A DNA stretch of 64,000 bases from Anderseniella sp963759095 (GTDB lineage Bacteria; Pseudomonadota; Alphaproteobacteria; Rhizobiales; Aestuariivirgaceae): assembly GCA_963759095.1 (NCBI GenBank), contig CAVWYF010000009.1, positions 148,524 to 212,523 of the forward strand. Reading direction: 5' to 3'. Within the stretch, counting starts at the first letter, position 1, and each line of letters opens with the position of its first letter. A model generated the notes under the pieces. It had not been told where the DNA came from, did no database searches, and worked only from the letters and a program-made list of their open reading frames with translations. The translations under genes were made by a program, and so were the position numbers. Below are positions 53,188 through 62,761 of the stretch, one piece after another.

Positions 53188-53209
53188 CGCGCGAAACAAC
53201 CCCCCTATC

Positions 53210-54181
53210 CTAAAACATCAGCGCCAGCGCCCACGCGCCTGCGATCGTGAAACCCGCTAACTTGAGCCCGTCAACCTGGCGTTGCTCATCGCCGAACCAG
53301 GCCTTGTCCTTGCGCGACATCCAGTAGCCGCCGCCCAGGCCGGCGAAAAACCCGCATATATGCGCGCCGATATCGGTATTGCCGTCACCGAACCCTAAGA
53401 ACGCCATCAGCATGATGCCGCCGCCCAGAGGCGCCCAGTAGCGCAGGGAGAATTCCGGCGGGCGCCATCTGTGGCGCAGTGCCGCCAGCAGGCCGACCGC
53501 GGCAAACACCGCAGTCGAAGCGCCGATGGAGGTGTGGGTGGGTGCCTGCCACAGCGCGTTGAGCCAGTTGCCGGCAGCGCCTGCCAGCACGGTCGAGGCC
53601 CAGGCAATGCCAGGACCGGTTTCCTTGGCCAGCAGCCAGACGAAGATGATGCCGAAGGCCAGGTTGCTGGCTATGTGGCCCAGGTCCAGGTGCAGTGTGA
53701 GCGCCGTGACCGTGCGCCACAACTCGAGATCAGAGGTGACGTGATGAGCCACCATGGCACCCTCACCGGCCCAGTCGATATTGAATACACCGCGCCTGGC
53801 GGCGCCGAAAAAGAACAGCAGCACGGCGGTATAGGCCAGCGCAGTGGTGGAGAAAGCAACGACGATCGCCGGTTTGGCACGCGACTGTTTGCCGGCAGCG
53901 GCACCGGTGGCGTTCTCGCTGTCATACTGGTCCAGTTCCCAGGTAGCGCGCAGTTCGTCTTCCGGCGCCACATAGACCGCATAGGCGCCCTCTTCAGACG
54001 CCAGCAGTGCGCGCATGTCCATGGCGGTCAGCGTCAGCGCATAGGCCTTGGCCAGCTCACCGTCCGGGGTCAGGCGAACCCGGACAGGACCTTCATGTTG
54101 ATCAGCTTGATCGGCGTCGCTCAATGTGGTTGGTGCTTTCCAGTAAAACCAGTCCGTTCCTATATGGGACCAGTTAAACAA
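53210..54181 (-). CDS. Rhomboid-family intramembrane serine protease
   Basis: 323 residues. About 115 soluble N-terminal residues precede six or so transmembrane helices. The catalytic serine is in SIGASTAVFAAVG and the catalytic histidine in IGAHICGFFAGLGGGYW; the helix-2 signature LGHIASNLAFGIIFV is also typical. Rhomboids cleave single-span proteins within the membrane. The N-terminal extension (DADQADQHEGPVRVRLTP start) is not recognised and may present substrates. Divergent from the TPR-methyltransferase gene, eight bases apart from start to start. Confidence 0.9.
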   Translation of the reverse strand: MFNWSHIGTDWFYWKAPTTLSDADQADQHEGPVRVRLTPDGELAKAYALTLTAMDMRALLASEEGAYAVYVAPEDELRATWELDQYDSENATGAAAGKQSRAKPAIVVAFSTTALAYTAVLLFFFGAARRGVFNIDWAGEGAMVAHHVTSDLELWRTVTALTLHLDLGHIASNLAFGIIFVWLLAKETGPGIAWASTVLAGAAGNWLNALWQAPTHTSIGASTAVFAAVGLLAALRHRWRPPEFSLRYWAPLGGGIMLMAFLGFGDGNTDIGAHICGFFAGLGGGYWMSRKDKAWFGDEQRQVDGLKLAGFTIAGAWALALMF

Positions 54182-54189
54182 TAGCGCAA

Positions 54190-54999
54190 ATGATCACTCC
54201 CGACGACAAACTGGCGGAAGCCTACAACGAAGCCCTGGCGCTGGAAAAGGCCGGCGATCATGCCGCCGCCGCGAAGGCTTACGCCCGTGTGCTGGCGCTT
54301 GACCCAGACGATCACGGCGGCGCGGCGGTGCGGCTGGCCGCCATGGGGCTTGGCGATACCCCGGAGCGCGCACCTGAAGCCTATGTGGAAATGCTGTTCG
54401 ACCAGCATGCCAGCGTGTTTGACGACATCCTGGTCGACCAACTCGGCTATCACGTGCCGCTGCTGATGCGCCAGGCGCTGCTGGATCATGCACCCGGCCC
54501 CTATGAGCGCCTGCTCGACCTCGGCTGCGGCACCGGGCTGGCCGGCGTTGCGCTGGCCGACATGTCGGGTCATCGCACCGGCATCGACCTGTCGGCAAAC
54601 ATGATTGATCTGGCCGCAGAGCACGAGCTTTATGATGAGCTTTACGTGGGCGATGCGGTCAGCTTCGTGGAAGAAGTGGATGACGAGCCCTGGGACCTGG
54701 TCGCCGCCACCGACGTGCTGCCCTATCTGGGCGATGTGGCGGCGCTGTTTGCAGGTGTCCGGCGCGTCAGCACGGCCACTGCCGTGTTCGGATTTTCAAC
54801 GGAAGTGTTGCCGGATGACGTCATGGGAGAGCGTGACTTCATGGTCGGCCCGCACCAGCGGTTCGTGCATAAACTCGCCTACATCGACATTGCCCTGACG
54901 GCGGCAGGCTTTACCCTGCTGCACGCAAGCGATATTACAGTGCGCCATGAAGAAGGCACACCACAGCCCGGCCACTTGGTTTTGGCCAAAACCGTTTAG
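54190..54999 (+). CDS. TPR-containing class I methyltransferase
   Basis: 269 residues. A single TPR-like helical hairpin at the N-terminus (KLAEAYNEALALEKAGDHAA to LDPDD) precedes a SAM-binding domain with motif I LLDLGCGTGLAGVALADM near residue 103 and the acidic IDLSANMIDLAAEH. This TPR plus methyltransferase arrangement is common in Hyphomicrobiales; the target is unknown. The start is very close to that of the divergent rhomboid gene. The 90-residue gene that follows is 12 bases downstream, probably in the same transcript. Confidence 0.85.
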   Translation: MITPDDKLAEAYNEALALEKAGDHAAAAKAYARVLALDPDDHGGAAVRLAAMGLGDTPERAPEAYVEMLFDQHASVFDDILVDQLGYHVPLLMRQALLDHAPGPYERLLDLGCGTGLAGVALADMSGHRTGIDLSANMIDLAAEHELYDELYVGDAVSFVEEVDDEPWDLVAATDVLPYLGDVAALFAGVRRVSTATAVFGFSTEVLPDDVMGERDFMVGPHQRFVHKLAYIDIALTAAGFTLLHASDITVRHEEGTPQPGHLVLAKTV

Positions 55000-55011
55000 A
55001 AAGCAGCCGTC

Positions 55012-55284
55012 ATGCCGGTAAAACAGCGCAGAGCCGCAACACTGGAAGAAGATCTGGATATGTTTCTGGACGAGTTGTGTGCGAAATGGCAGTACCGCAA
55101 CGAGCTGACCGGCGCAGAACTGATCGCCAAAAAATCACCTGTCACGGCACTTGATTTCACCCGGGCGGTGCTGGTGGCAGAAGGGTTAAAGCCTGACAGT
55201 GAGTCCAACCTGGTGCGCCAGGTCAAACGCAAGTTCATCCAGCGCTACGGGCTTGAGGTCGCGCCGGAAACGTATGAAGGCTAG
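55012..55284 (+). CDS. Conserved-looking small protein, 90 residues
   Basis: A soluble, helix-rich protein with an acidic N-terminal part (LEEDLDMFLDELCAKWQYRN) and a basic C-terminal part (SNLVRQVKRKFIQRYGLEV). No signal or membrane segment. The charge pattern is compatible with nucleic-acid or protein binding, but no family is recognised. It lies 12 bases after the methyltransferase gene. About 240 bases without a gene follow, with a small AGCCTTGCGAAGGCT hairpin immediately after the stop. Confidence 0.6.
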   Translation: MPVKQRRAATLEEDLDMFLDELCAKWQYRNELTGAELIAKKSPVTALDFTRAVLVAEGLKPDSESNLVRQVKRKFIQRYGLEVAPETYEG

Positions 55285-55523
55285 CCTTGCGAAGGCTCGC
55301 CTTGCCAACTGTCATCTTCTGCGGCGACGACTTTGTCGATCACGGCGTTGCTCCCGGCAATCGGGATCACGAAGCTGAAAGGTCAGCAGTCGAACAACAT
55401 CCTGCAATATCTCGAGCAAGTCTCTCACGGCCGGGTTCCACGTTTACAGAATTGCAGCCATGAAGCGCTGCTTGCTGGCGGTGTTCAAACGAGTTAATCA
55501 TCGTCTTCAATTAACCTGAGGTT

Positions 55524-56417
55524 ATGCGGATGAAGCGTGGACGATTGCCCCTGACCGCCTTGCGCAGCTTTGAAGCGTCAGGCCGGCTCGAGAACATCAC
55601 CAAGGCGGCAGAAGAGCTGTTTGTCTCGCAGGCCGCCGTCAGCCGCCAGGTGCGCGAACTGGAAACAATCCTTGGGCAAAGGCTGTTTGAACGGCAGCAC
55701 CGGCGCATCCGGCTGACACCGGCAGGGTCAACGCTCCTTGCCGTCCTGACCGATGGCTTTGACAGGATGGAGGACTGCCTGAAGCTGCTGTCGGAAACTC
55801 GCGAAACAGCCGTCCTGACGGTCAGCGTAGAGCCCGGCTTTGCCGCGTTGTGGCTGGTGCAGAACCTGGCTGACTTCCGCACCGGGTATCCGGCCATAGA
55901 TGTGAATGTGGACGCTGACGGCCGCCTGATAGAATTCAGGTCCGGCGACGCGGAACTGGCCATCCGGTGCAGTGACGGCAAATCCAAATGGCCGCGCACC
56001 CAAGCCAGACGGCTTTACGACCTGCACATGGCACCCGTCGCCTCACCCGATCTTCTGGCGAAGATCGGGGTTCCCGGACAACCGGCCGAGCTGTTGCAGT
56101 ACACATTACTGCATGAGGAAGACCGCATTTTATGGCAGGAGTGGTTCGCGACGGCGCAGGTTGAGCATGATCCGATCCAGCACGGCCCCCTGTTCGCCGA
56201 TGGCGGGTTGGTCATGCAGGCCATGCTTGATGGTCACGGCATCGGCATTCTGGACAAACGCCTGATAGCAAGAGAAGTGGCAAACGGCCGCCTGGTGCAA
56301 TTGTTTGATGTTCCGTTTCAATATGGCACCTACTGGCTGGTGGCGCGCGATTTTACAAAACTGTCCCGCGCCGGTGCTGATTTCACCCACTGGCTTACCG
56401 CGCGTCTCGGTGCTTGA
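55524..56417 (+). CDS. LysR-family regulator (GcvA-like)
   Basis: 297 residues. The DNA-binding part reads LPLTALRSFEASGRLENITKAAEELFVSQAAVSRQVRELE (only the first 20 of these: LPLTALRSFEASGRLENITK), typical of GcvA/AmpR-like LysR proteins, and WLVQNLADFRTGYPAIDVNV begins the effector domain. It may control the downstream exporter gene at 56576 or the catabolic genes beyond; there is no direct evidence. Start 55524 is short of the usual ribosome-binding site but conserved positions begin soon after. Confidence 0.88.
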   Translation: MRMKRGRLPLTALRSFEASGRLENITKAAEELFVSQAAVSRQVRELETILGQRLFERQHRRIRLTPAGSTLLAVLTDGFDRMEDCLKLLSETRETAVLTVSVEPGFAALWLVQNLADFRTGYPAIDVNVDADGRLIEFRSGDAELAIRCSDGKSKWPRTQARRLYDLHMAPVASPDLLAKIGVPGQPAELLQYTLLHEEDRILWQEWFATAQVEHDPIQHGPLFADGGLVMQAMLDGHGIGILDKRLIAREVANGRLVQLFDVPFQYGTYWLVARDFTKLSRAGADFTHWLTARLGA

Positions 56418-56575
56418 GCATCGTGCGGTTAATGGTGGTCGCCGAGATCGGGCTGCCATATATCCGGTCAGGCGATTGCACCCAAAACGGTCGTAAACAC
56501 GACAGCGCCGGTATCAACTCCCTGCTATACGAAGAGCTACTTTGATTGCCGGGAGACCAACACACAATGTAGGAG

Positions 56576-57487
56576 ATGAAGGCGGCAAAGCCTGACCAGA
56601 CAGCGTTGGGGATAGGCATTATCCTGGTCTCTGTCCTGACCATGGCCTTTGCCGACGCAGTCGTGAAACTGGTCAGCGCAGACCTGACAGTGTGGCAGGT
56701 TTTCGTTGCCCGCTCTCTCATTGCCATCCCCTGTATCGTCGCAATTCTGCTGGCGACGGGCGTTCGCTTCAAACTTCTGTCACCAAAATGGGCATTGATC
56801 AGAAGCTCCCTTCTCGTGCTTACCTGGCTTGTCTTCTACGCCTCACTCCCGGTGCTCAGCCTGTCGGTTGCAGCAGTTGCCGTGTACACCAACCCGATCA
56901 TCACCGCGCTACTGTCAGCGGTTGTGATCGGCGAAAGGGTCAGCGGGCGGCAGTGGGCGGGCGTACTGCTCGGGTTCTTGGGCGTGATTGCAATTCTCAA
57001 GCCCGGCACCGATGCGTTTTCGTGGTTCACCATTCTGCCGTTGATGGGTGCCGCGTTCTACTCGCTGGCAATGGTCCTGACCCGTGGCAAATGCCAGCAT
57101 GAACAACCGCTTGTTCTGGGGCTTGCCCTGCATTGCTCGTTTCTCGTCACCGGATTGCTAGCCGTTGGCGGGCTCGCGGTTATCGGCCTGGACGCTGACA
57201 CAACCGCCTCCTTCCCGTTTCTGTTCAACGGATGGACAGCAATGGGTGCGCGCGAATGGGGCCTGATGGCGCTCCTCGGTGTGCTGTCAGCGGCCTATTT
57301 CGTCGGTGTGGCACGCGCCTACCAGATCGCTCCGCCCTCCATCATCGGCACCTTCGACTATGCCTATCTGGTTTCAGCCGCCGTCTGGGGCTTCATTTTC
57401 TTTGCCGAAACACCGGACATTTTCACAATCTGCGGCATGATTCTGATAACCGCGGCGGGACTGCTCGTCGCAGTTCAGCACTCCTGA
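56576..57487 (+). CDS. EamA/DMT-family transporter
   Basis: 303 residues with ten predicted transmembrane helices in two EamA halves, the second starting near residue 150 (PLMGAAFYSLAMVLTRG). Motifs VLTMAFADAVVKLVSADLTV and VYTNPIITALLSAVVIGERV are typical. DMT proteins export or import amino acids, nucleosides or other small metabolites. It follows the LysR gene after about 160 bases and ends 29 bases from the convergent racemase-family gene. Confidence 0.88.
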   Translation: MKAAKPDQTALGIGIILVSVLTMAFADAVVKLVSADLTVWQVFVARSLIAIPCIVAILLATGVRFKLLSPKWALIRSSLLVLTWLVFYASLPVLSLSVAAVAVYTNPIITALLSAVVIGERVSGRQWAGVLLGFLGVIAILKPGTDAFSWFTILPLMGAAFYSLAMVLTRGKCQHEQPLVLGLALHCSFLVTGLLAVGGLAVIGLDADTTASFPFLFNGWTAMGAREWGLMALLGVLSAAYFVGVARAYQIAPPSIIGTFDYAYLVSAAVWGFIFFAETPDIFTICGMILITAAGLLVAVQHS

Positions 57488-57515
57488 AAAGCAAAACCAC
57501 AGACAGGACCTGATT

Positions 57516-58280
57516 TCAGTGCTCGGCCAGCAATTGCCCGTAGCCTTCGAACAGGTCCTTGATACCGGCAAGGCGCAGCGTGTCCCAGATCATCGCCTGG
57601 TTGGAACAGATGGCCGGCTTGCCGATGGCCGCCTCGATCTCACCGATCACGTCCAGCGTTCTGAGCGCACCGCAGGAAATGAACACCGCATCAGCATCGG
57701 CGCGGTCGAGTGATATGGCAAAGTCGCGGATAAAGGCCGGGGTGACGCGCACCATGTCGCTGTCCTTTTCCAGGTTCAGTCCTTCGATGGCCAGAATGTC
57801 GAAACCGGCTGCCGCCATATAGTCTGCCTCACGCTGGTTGACCTCATCGAGATAAGGCGTGCCGATCACAATTTTTTCAGCGCCAACCTGGCGAAGCGCG
57901 CGCATGACACCGGTGATCAGCGATGTTGCCTTTGCCTGCGGCTGGCCCTTGTTCAATTCAGCCATCACGCGGGGCTCGCCAATGACCAGCGAACCGGACG
58001 TACAGGCATAACACACCACGTCCAGGGTTCCGTCTGGCAACAGCGTGGCAGAGGCGTCTGCCAAAAGATCGGCCTGAGCGGCCAGTGTTTCGCTGGTGAT
58101 GCTATCAGGAATGGCGGCGCGCGCGACATGAATGCCGACACCGTCCGGTCGCAGGGCCATCACGTCGTCCTGAATGGTTTGTTCGGTGGCGAGCAGCACA
58201 TAGCCGATCTTGGCACGGTCATGACGGCCATCATCAAAATCAACGTTGTAGGCGGCCGAGCGGACAGAAGTGAGCGCCAT
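57516..58280 (-). CDS. Asp/Glu racemase superfamily protein (maleate isomerase / arylmalonate decarboxylase type)
   Basis: 254 residues. Two active-site cysteine segments are visible: VVCYACTSGSLVIG near residue 90 and VFISCGALRTLDVIGEIE near residue 200, as in maleate cis-trans isomerases and arylmalonate decarboxylases. The first half has RAKIGYVLLATEQTIQDDV. Such enzymes isomerise maleate to fumarate at the end of nicotinate-type pathways or decarboxylate malonates. It is divergent from the M24-like gene with a 129-base spacer, which places it in a small-molecule nitrogen catabolism group. Confidence 0.82.
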   Translation of the reverse strand: MALTSVRSAAYNVDFDDGRHDRAKIGYVLLATEQTIQDDVMALRPDGVGIHVARAAIPDSITSETLAAQADLLADASATLLPDGTLDVVCYACTSGSLVIGEPRVMAELNKGQPQAKATSLITGVMRALRQVGAEKIVIGTPYLDEVNQREADYMAAAGFDILAIEGLNLEKDSDMVRVTPAFIRDFAISLDRADADAVFISCGALRTLDVIGEIEAAIGKPAICSNQAMIWDTLRLAGIKDLFEGYGQLLAEH

Positions 58281-58409
58281 GGAAAACCCCAGCTAGGAAA
58301 AAGTGCGGGCAATCGGCAAGCCTATGCCGGGAATGTCGTTTTCAGCAAAGACTTTGTCTTCGGCAAACCTAAGGTTGCAGCTATCGGCAACCCAGTCAGG
58401 ACAGTTCAC

Positions 58410-59567
58410 ATGCTCGAAGAAGCCCGCACCCGTACCGCAGACCTCCAGACCCGCATGAAGGATGCAGGCCTTGAGGTCGCACTGATCACCGATGAAAGCA
58501 CCATCGCCTATTTCGCCGGTTTCTGGGGCTATCTGTCGGTCGAGTTCGGCCGTCCGACCTTCCTGATCATCCGGGCTGATGATGCCCCCATCGTCGTCAC
58601 GCCGCTGATGGAAAGCGAAATGGTGGGCGCGATGACCTGGGTGGACGATGTGCGCACCTGGGAAGACGCCGGCGACAATCGCTGGGAGACCGTGCTGGCC
58701 CGCACACTCGGCAGCTCCCACAAGACAATCGGCATTGAGCGCAACGGGCTGCCGATCATCGTGCGCAACTGGATCGATGACCAGCTAGCTGGAGTGGAAC
58801 TTCGCGACATCACACCGCTTATCGGCGCCATGCGTATGATCAAGTCGCCGCTTGAAATCGAGGTGATGAAACAGGCCGGCCAGATTGCCGGAGCCATGAT
58901 GGGGGCCGCAGAAGGCGCGCTGGCTGAAAACGCCCCCGAATATGAAGCAGCCCTTGCAGTGATCAATGCCGGGACCCGCAAGGCGGCCGGGTTTCTGACG
59001 GCAAAGGGCTGGGAACAGTTCGTCTCGCCGATGATCCACAATCTGCAGGTCATGCAATCGGGCCGTGATACGTCCATGGTTCATCGCCGGGCCAGCGTGA
59101 AACTGCTGCAGCGTGGTGATCCCGTGTATTTCTGCTTCTGCAACATGGCGCAGTTCAAGCAGTACAAGCTGGGCTTTGACCGGATGTTCCACATTCTTGA
59201 AGTGTCCGACGAGGCCGCCAGAATTCAGCAGGCCGCGATTGATGCCCAGCAGGCAGCCATTGCCGCCATCCGGCCCGGGGTCACGGCACAATCCATCGCG
59301 GAAGCCGCCGACGAGGTCTATGGTGAGCGCGGTTACGCCACCGGATACCGCACCGGCCGCTCCATCGGCATGGCCTATCTTGAAAGCCCGGAACTGAAGC
59401 ACGGCGACAAGACAGTTCTTAAAGCCGGCATGACCTTTGCTGTTGATGGCGGCATCAGCGTCGACGGCGAGTTCGGCGGGCGTATCGGCGACTCAATCGT
59501 GGTCACCGAAACCGGTTGCGAATACCTGACCGAGTATCCGCGGCAATTGCTGGTGGTAAACCGGTGA
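58410..59567 (+). CDS. M24-family pita-bread protein lacking metal ligands (creatinase/ectoine-hydrolase-like)
   Basis: 385 residues. A creatinase-type N-terminal domain (ARTADLQ-like RTADLQTRMKDAGLEVALIT) is followed by the pita-bread C-terminal domain with AIAAIRPGVTAQSIAEAADE and GYATGYRTGRSIGMAYLES. The five metal positions of true aminopeptidases (Asp, Asp, His, Glu, Glu) are not kept: IEPG is VDGG and RIED is RIGD, and HGIG is RSIG. This matches metal-free members such as creatinase or the ectoine hydrolase group, which break C-N bonds. ATG 58410 is chosen by homology; upstream in-frame codons overlap the divergent gene. Its stop overlaps a possible GTG start of the amidase gene. Confidence 0.85.
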   Translation: MLEEARTRTADLQTRMKDAGLEVALITDESTIAYFAGFWGYLSVEFGRPTFLIIRADDAPIVVTPLMESEMVGAMTWVDDVRTWEDAGDNRWETVLARTLGSSHKTIGIERNGLPIIVRNWIDDQLAGVELRDITPLIGAMRMIKSPLEIEVMKQAGQIAGAMMGAAEGALAENAPEYEAALAVINAGTRKAAGFLTAKGWEQFVSPMIHNLQVMQSGRDTSMVHRRASVKLLQRGDPVYFCFCNMAQFKQYKLGFDRMFHILEVSDEAARIQQAAIDAQQAAIAAIRPGVTAQSIAEAADEVYGERGYATGYRTGRSIGMAYLESPELKHGDKTVLKAGMTFAVDGGISVDGEFGGRIGDSIVVTETGCEYLTEYPRQLLVVNR

Positions 59568-59569
59568 GC

Positions 59570-60346
59570 ATGCTCAGGGCCGGCATTTTCCAGAGCAATG
59601 GTGCTGGATTGAAACCGGCTGAGCGGCTTGCCGCTCTGGCAGAGGCCATTGCGGACCAGCAACTGGACCTGGTTGTATGTCCGGAACTGTTCATGTCAGG
59701 CTATAATGTCGGCAATGATCTGTATGACCTGGCTGAACCGGCAGGCGGACCGTTTGCACAAAGTGTTGCAGACCTCGCCCGCCAAACCGGTACCGCCATT
59801 TGCTATGGCTATCCCGAACGCGATGGCGAGACCATCTACAATTCGGCACTGGTTGTATCGGAAGCCGGTGCAATGCTCGCCAATCATCGCAAGCTCGCCA
59901 TTCCGCCGGGCTTTGAGCAAAACTTCTTTGCTTCGGGCGATCAACTCACCAGTTTCGAGACCGGCGGCATGAAGTGTGCGCTGGTAATCTGTTATGATGT
60001 GGAATTTCCCGAAACCGTCCGTGCCGCCTGCATGGCCGGTGCGGAGGTCGTCATTGCACCTACCGCACTCGGGGCGCAGTGGGATCAGGTGGCCCACCGG
60101 GTCGTACCGGCCCGCGCTTTCGAGAACGGCTGTTATGCGCTTTACGCCAATCACGCCGGCAACGAGGGCGATATGACCTATGCCGGCGCCAGTTGCATTG
60201 TCGGTCCTGACGGGCGCGATGTGGCACGCGCAAACGACCAGCCACAGTTGATCACGGCGATACTGGAAGCGTCCCGCGTGGCAGCAGCCCGCGACCGGTT
60301 ACCTTATTTTGAAGATCTGGTGGCCCTACGCCCCAAACTTGCCTAA
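59570..60346 (+). CDS. Nitrilase-superfamily carbon-nitrogen hydrolase
   Basis: 258 residues. The catalytic triad is Glu in VVCPELFMSGYN, Lys in NHRKLAIPPGFEQ and Cys in ALVICYDVEFPE. The family usually hydrolyses amides, ureido acids or nitriles. It follows the M24-like gene by two bases (or overlaps it if GTG 59564 is used), so both act in sequence on one substrate, plausibly an N-carbamoyl or amide intermediate. Next gene is the BMP binding protein, 125 bases on. Confidence 0.92.
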   Translation: MLRAGIFQSNGAGLKPAERLAALAEAIADQQLDLVVCPELFMSGYNVGNDLYDLAEPAGGPFAQSVADLARQTGTAICYGYPERDGETIYNSALVVSEAGAMLANHRKLAIPPGFEQNFFASGDQLTSFETGGMKCALVICYDVEFPETVRAACMAGAEVVIAPTALGAQWDQVAHRVVPARAFENGCYALYANHAGNEGDMTYAGASCIVGPDGRDVARANDQPQLITAILEASRVAAARDRLPYFEDLVALRPKLA

Positions 60347-60470
60347 TAAACTGGCATATTCGTGCAAAAACGCCTGAAATCCGGCGTGGACAGTTGCCAC
60401 AATCAACTTGCGTGCTAACCTGCCTGACATATCCTGTTGCAGGTACAGGGACGTTTTCCGGGAGAACCCT

Positions 60471-61550
60471 ATGAGTAAATTCAACAGACGCGATTTTGTA
60501 AAACTGACCGGTGCTTCGGCCGCTGCGCTGGCATTGCTTGATGCGGCTGCGGTTGCCGAAGAACCGCTGAAAATTGGCTTCGTCTATGTCGGTCCGGTCG
60601 GCGATCATGGCTGGACCTATGCCCATGATCAGGGCCGCCTGATGATCGAAAAGGAACTCGGCGACAAGGTGAAGACGTCGTTCGTTGAAAGCGTCAAGGA
60701 AGGCCCGGACGCAGAGCGCGTCATCCGCCAGCTCGCCCAGGACGGCAACAAGCTGATCTTCACCACCTCATTCGGCTATATGGATCCGACGCTGAAGGTC
60801 GCCAAGCAGTTCCCGGATGTCAAATTTGAACACGCCACCGGCTTCAAGCAGTCTGCCAATATGTCGATCTACAATGCGCGCTTCTATGAAGGCCGCGCGG
60901 TTATCGGCACCATTGCGGGCCACATGTCGAAAACCGGCATTGCCGGATACATCGCCTCATTCCCGATCCCCGAAGTCGTCATGGGCATCAATGCCTTCAC
61001 ACTTGCCGCCCAGAAGGTGAACCCGGATTTCAAGACCAAGGTATTGTGGGTATCAAGCTGGTATGACCCGCCGAAAGAATCCGACGCCGCCAAGGCCCTG
61101 ATGGACCAGGGTTGTGACATCATCACCCAGCATACCGATTCACCGGCAGCGCTTCAGGCTGCGGAACAGCGCGGCATTTATGCGTTCGGCCAGGCATCGG
61201 ACATGTCGAAGTTCGCACCGAAGGCGCATCTGACCTCCATCCTCGACAATTGGGGACCGTACTACGTCAAGCGTGCCCAGGACGTCATGGACGGCACCTG
61301 GGCGTCTGCCTCATTCTGGGGTGGTTTCAAGGAAGGCGAGGTTGCGTTGTCTGAGTACAACAAGGTGATACCGTCGGATGTGGTGGACGCGGCAGAAGCC
61401 GTACGCAAAGGCATCATTGCCGGTACGCTGCACCCGTTCACCGGCCCGATCAAGGATCAGAAGGGCATGGAGAAGTACGCAGCGGGTGCCACGGCAACCG
61501 ACGAGGAAATGCTCAAGATGGACTGGTACGCTGCAGGCGTGCAGAGTTAG
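60471..61550 (+). CDS. BMP-family ABC transporter substrate-binding protein
   Basis: 359 residues. The N-terminus SKFNRRDFVKLTGASAAALA is a twin-arginine signal. The mature protein has the BMP/Med features KIGFVYVGPVGDHGWTYAHD, FTTSFGYMDPTLKVAKQFPD and HTDSPAALQAAEQRGIYAFG. BMP proteins bind nucleosides, purine bases or similar heterocycles. GGGAGA precedes the ATG. No ATPase or permease gene follows in this window, so it may be used with a distant transporter. A hairpin repeat follows after 30 bases. Confidence 0.92.
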   Translation: MSKFNRRDFVKLTGASAAALALLDAAAVAEEPLKIGFVYVGPVGDHGWTYAHDQGRLMIEKELGDKVKTSFVESVKEGPDAERVIRQLAQDGNKLIFTTSFGYMDPTLKVAKQFPDVKFEHATGFKQSANMSIYNARFYEGRAVIGTIAGHMSKTGIAGYIASFPIPEVVMGINAFTLAAQKVNPDFKTKVLWVSSWYDPPKESDAAKALMDQGCDIITQHTDSPAALQAAEQRGIYAFGQASDMSKFAPKAHLTSILDNWGPYYVKRAQDVMDGTWASASFWGGFKEGEVALSEYNKVIPSDVVDAAEAVRKGIIAGTLHPFTGPIKDQKGMEKYAAGATATDEEMLKMDWYAAGVQS

Positions 61551-61580
61551 ATCTTGATTTGTGAACTATAACAAAGCGTT

Positions 61581-61616
61581 GGAGCAATACCGGTTCAACT
61601 GAACCCGTATTGCTCC
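61581..61616. terminator. Hairpin repeat after the BMP gene
   Basis: GGAGCAATACCGGTTCA (61581-61597) pairs with TGAACCCGTATTGCTCC (61600-61616) with one mismatch and a two-base centre. The GGTTCAACTGAACC core recalls the repeat at 12416-12458. It lies between convergent genes and can terminate both. Confidence 0.65.
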
Positions 61617-61645
61617 ATCGGCAAAATTGCAGCCCGACACACCGC

Positions 61646-62761
61646 TCAGGTGACGAACAACGGCTCTCCCAGGACATCCAGAACCGGTTCGACGCCCAAT
61701 CCCGGCGCCTCGGATGCCTGCATGAAACCGCCGGTGACGACGGGTGCGCCGGTTGCAATGGCAACCGTGTGATAATCATGGAACGCCGATGACTGGAAGT
61801 GGAAACCTGCAGGCGTTGACTGGGCCAGATGGGCGATGGCCGAGGTTGCAATCTCTCCGCCCCAACTGTCCTCAATGGTCATGACGATGCCAAGCGAGAT
61901 GCACAGATCACGCACCTGCCGCGCTCGGGTCAGCCCGCCCATACGGTTGATCTTCAGATTGATCAGATCCATGGCCCGGTCATTATACCCCCTCAGCAGA
62001 ACCGCCAGGCTTTCCATGCATTCGTCAAGGATCATCGGCAGGTCGGTATGCTGGCGCACCACCAGGCATTCTTCATAGGTCAGGCACGGTTGCTCGATAT
62101 ACAGCCGGATGTCGTGCTCACTGGCCAGTGGGCGAACCGCATCGACAACCCGGATGGCATCATGCTGGCGCCAGCCGGTATTGGCATCGGCATCCATCAC
62201 TTCACCGGGCTGCATGGCAGCAGCCACTTTCCTGAAGCGCTCGATATCAGTTGTCGGGTCTTCTCCCACCTTCATCTGGAACTGGCTGAAACCCAGCTCA
62301 CGATATTCGCCGACACGGGCCGCCATGACATCCGGATCGGTGCGGGAAATCACCTTGAACAGCTTGACCTGGTCCTGCCGCTTGCCGCCCAGCAGCGAAT
62401 AGACCGGTTTACCGACCGACTTGCCCAAAATGTCCCAGCACGCCATGTCGATGGCGGATTTGACATAAGGGTGGCCTTTCAGCAATAGGTCCATGCGATC
62501 GTTGATGCAATCGAGCTCGGTCGGGTCCTCGCCGATCAGGTCCGGCGCGATTTTGGCGATGCCGGCGCGCGCGCCTTCGGCATAAGCCGCCAGGTAGGAC
62601 GGGCCAAGCGGACAGGTTTCACCGTAGCCGGTGATGCCTTCGTCGGTTTCGATGGCAACAACGGTACTGTCAAACGCTGAAAACGACTGGGTCGACCAAC
62701 TGTAGGAGCCTTCCTTCATGGGAAGGTCGACCTGGTAGATTGAAATGCGGGTGATTTTCAC
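61646..62761 (-). CDS. Mandelate racemase/muconate lactonizing enzyme (enolase superfamily)
   Basis: 371 residues. The capping domain starts MKITRISIYQVDLPMKEGSY. The barrel has lysine in FSQFQMKVG near residue 165, metal ligands in VMDADANTGW, LYIEQPC and ILDECMES, and the second lysine in LINLKINRMGG. Family members abstract an alpha-proton from a carboxylate. The sequence recalls 4-hydroxyproline betaine epimerase or 3-hydroxyproline dehydratase-type proteins; a dipeptide epimerase is also possible. It follows the SBP5 gene on the same strand past a terminator-like hairpin, which suggests linked but separately tuned expression. Confidence 0.88.
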   Translation of the reverse strand: MKITRISIYQVDLPMKEGSYSWSTQSFSAFDSTVVAIETDEGITGYGETCPLGPSYLAAYAEGARAGIAKIAPDLIGEDPTELDCINDRMDLLLKGHPYVKSAIDMACWDILGKSVGKPVYSLLGGKRQDQVKLFKVISRTDPDVMAARVGEYRELGFSQFQMKVGEDPTTDIERFRKVAAAMQPGEVMDADANTGWRQHDAIRVVDAVRPLASEHDIRLYIEQPCLTYEECLVVRQHTDLPMILDECMESLAVLLRGYNDRAMDLINLKINRMGGLTRARQVRDLCISLGIVMTIEDSWGGEIATSAIAHLAQSTPAGFHFQSSAFHDYHTVAIATGAPVVTGGFMQASEAPGLGVEPVLDVLGEPLFVT

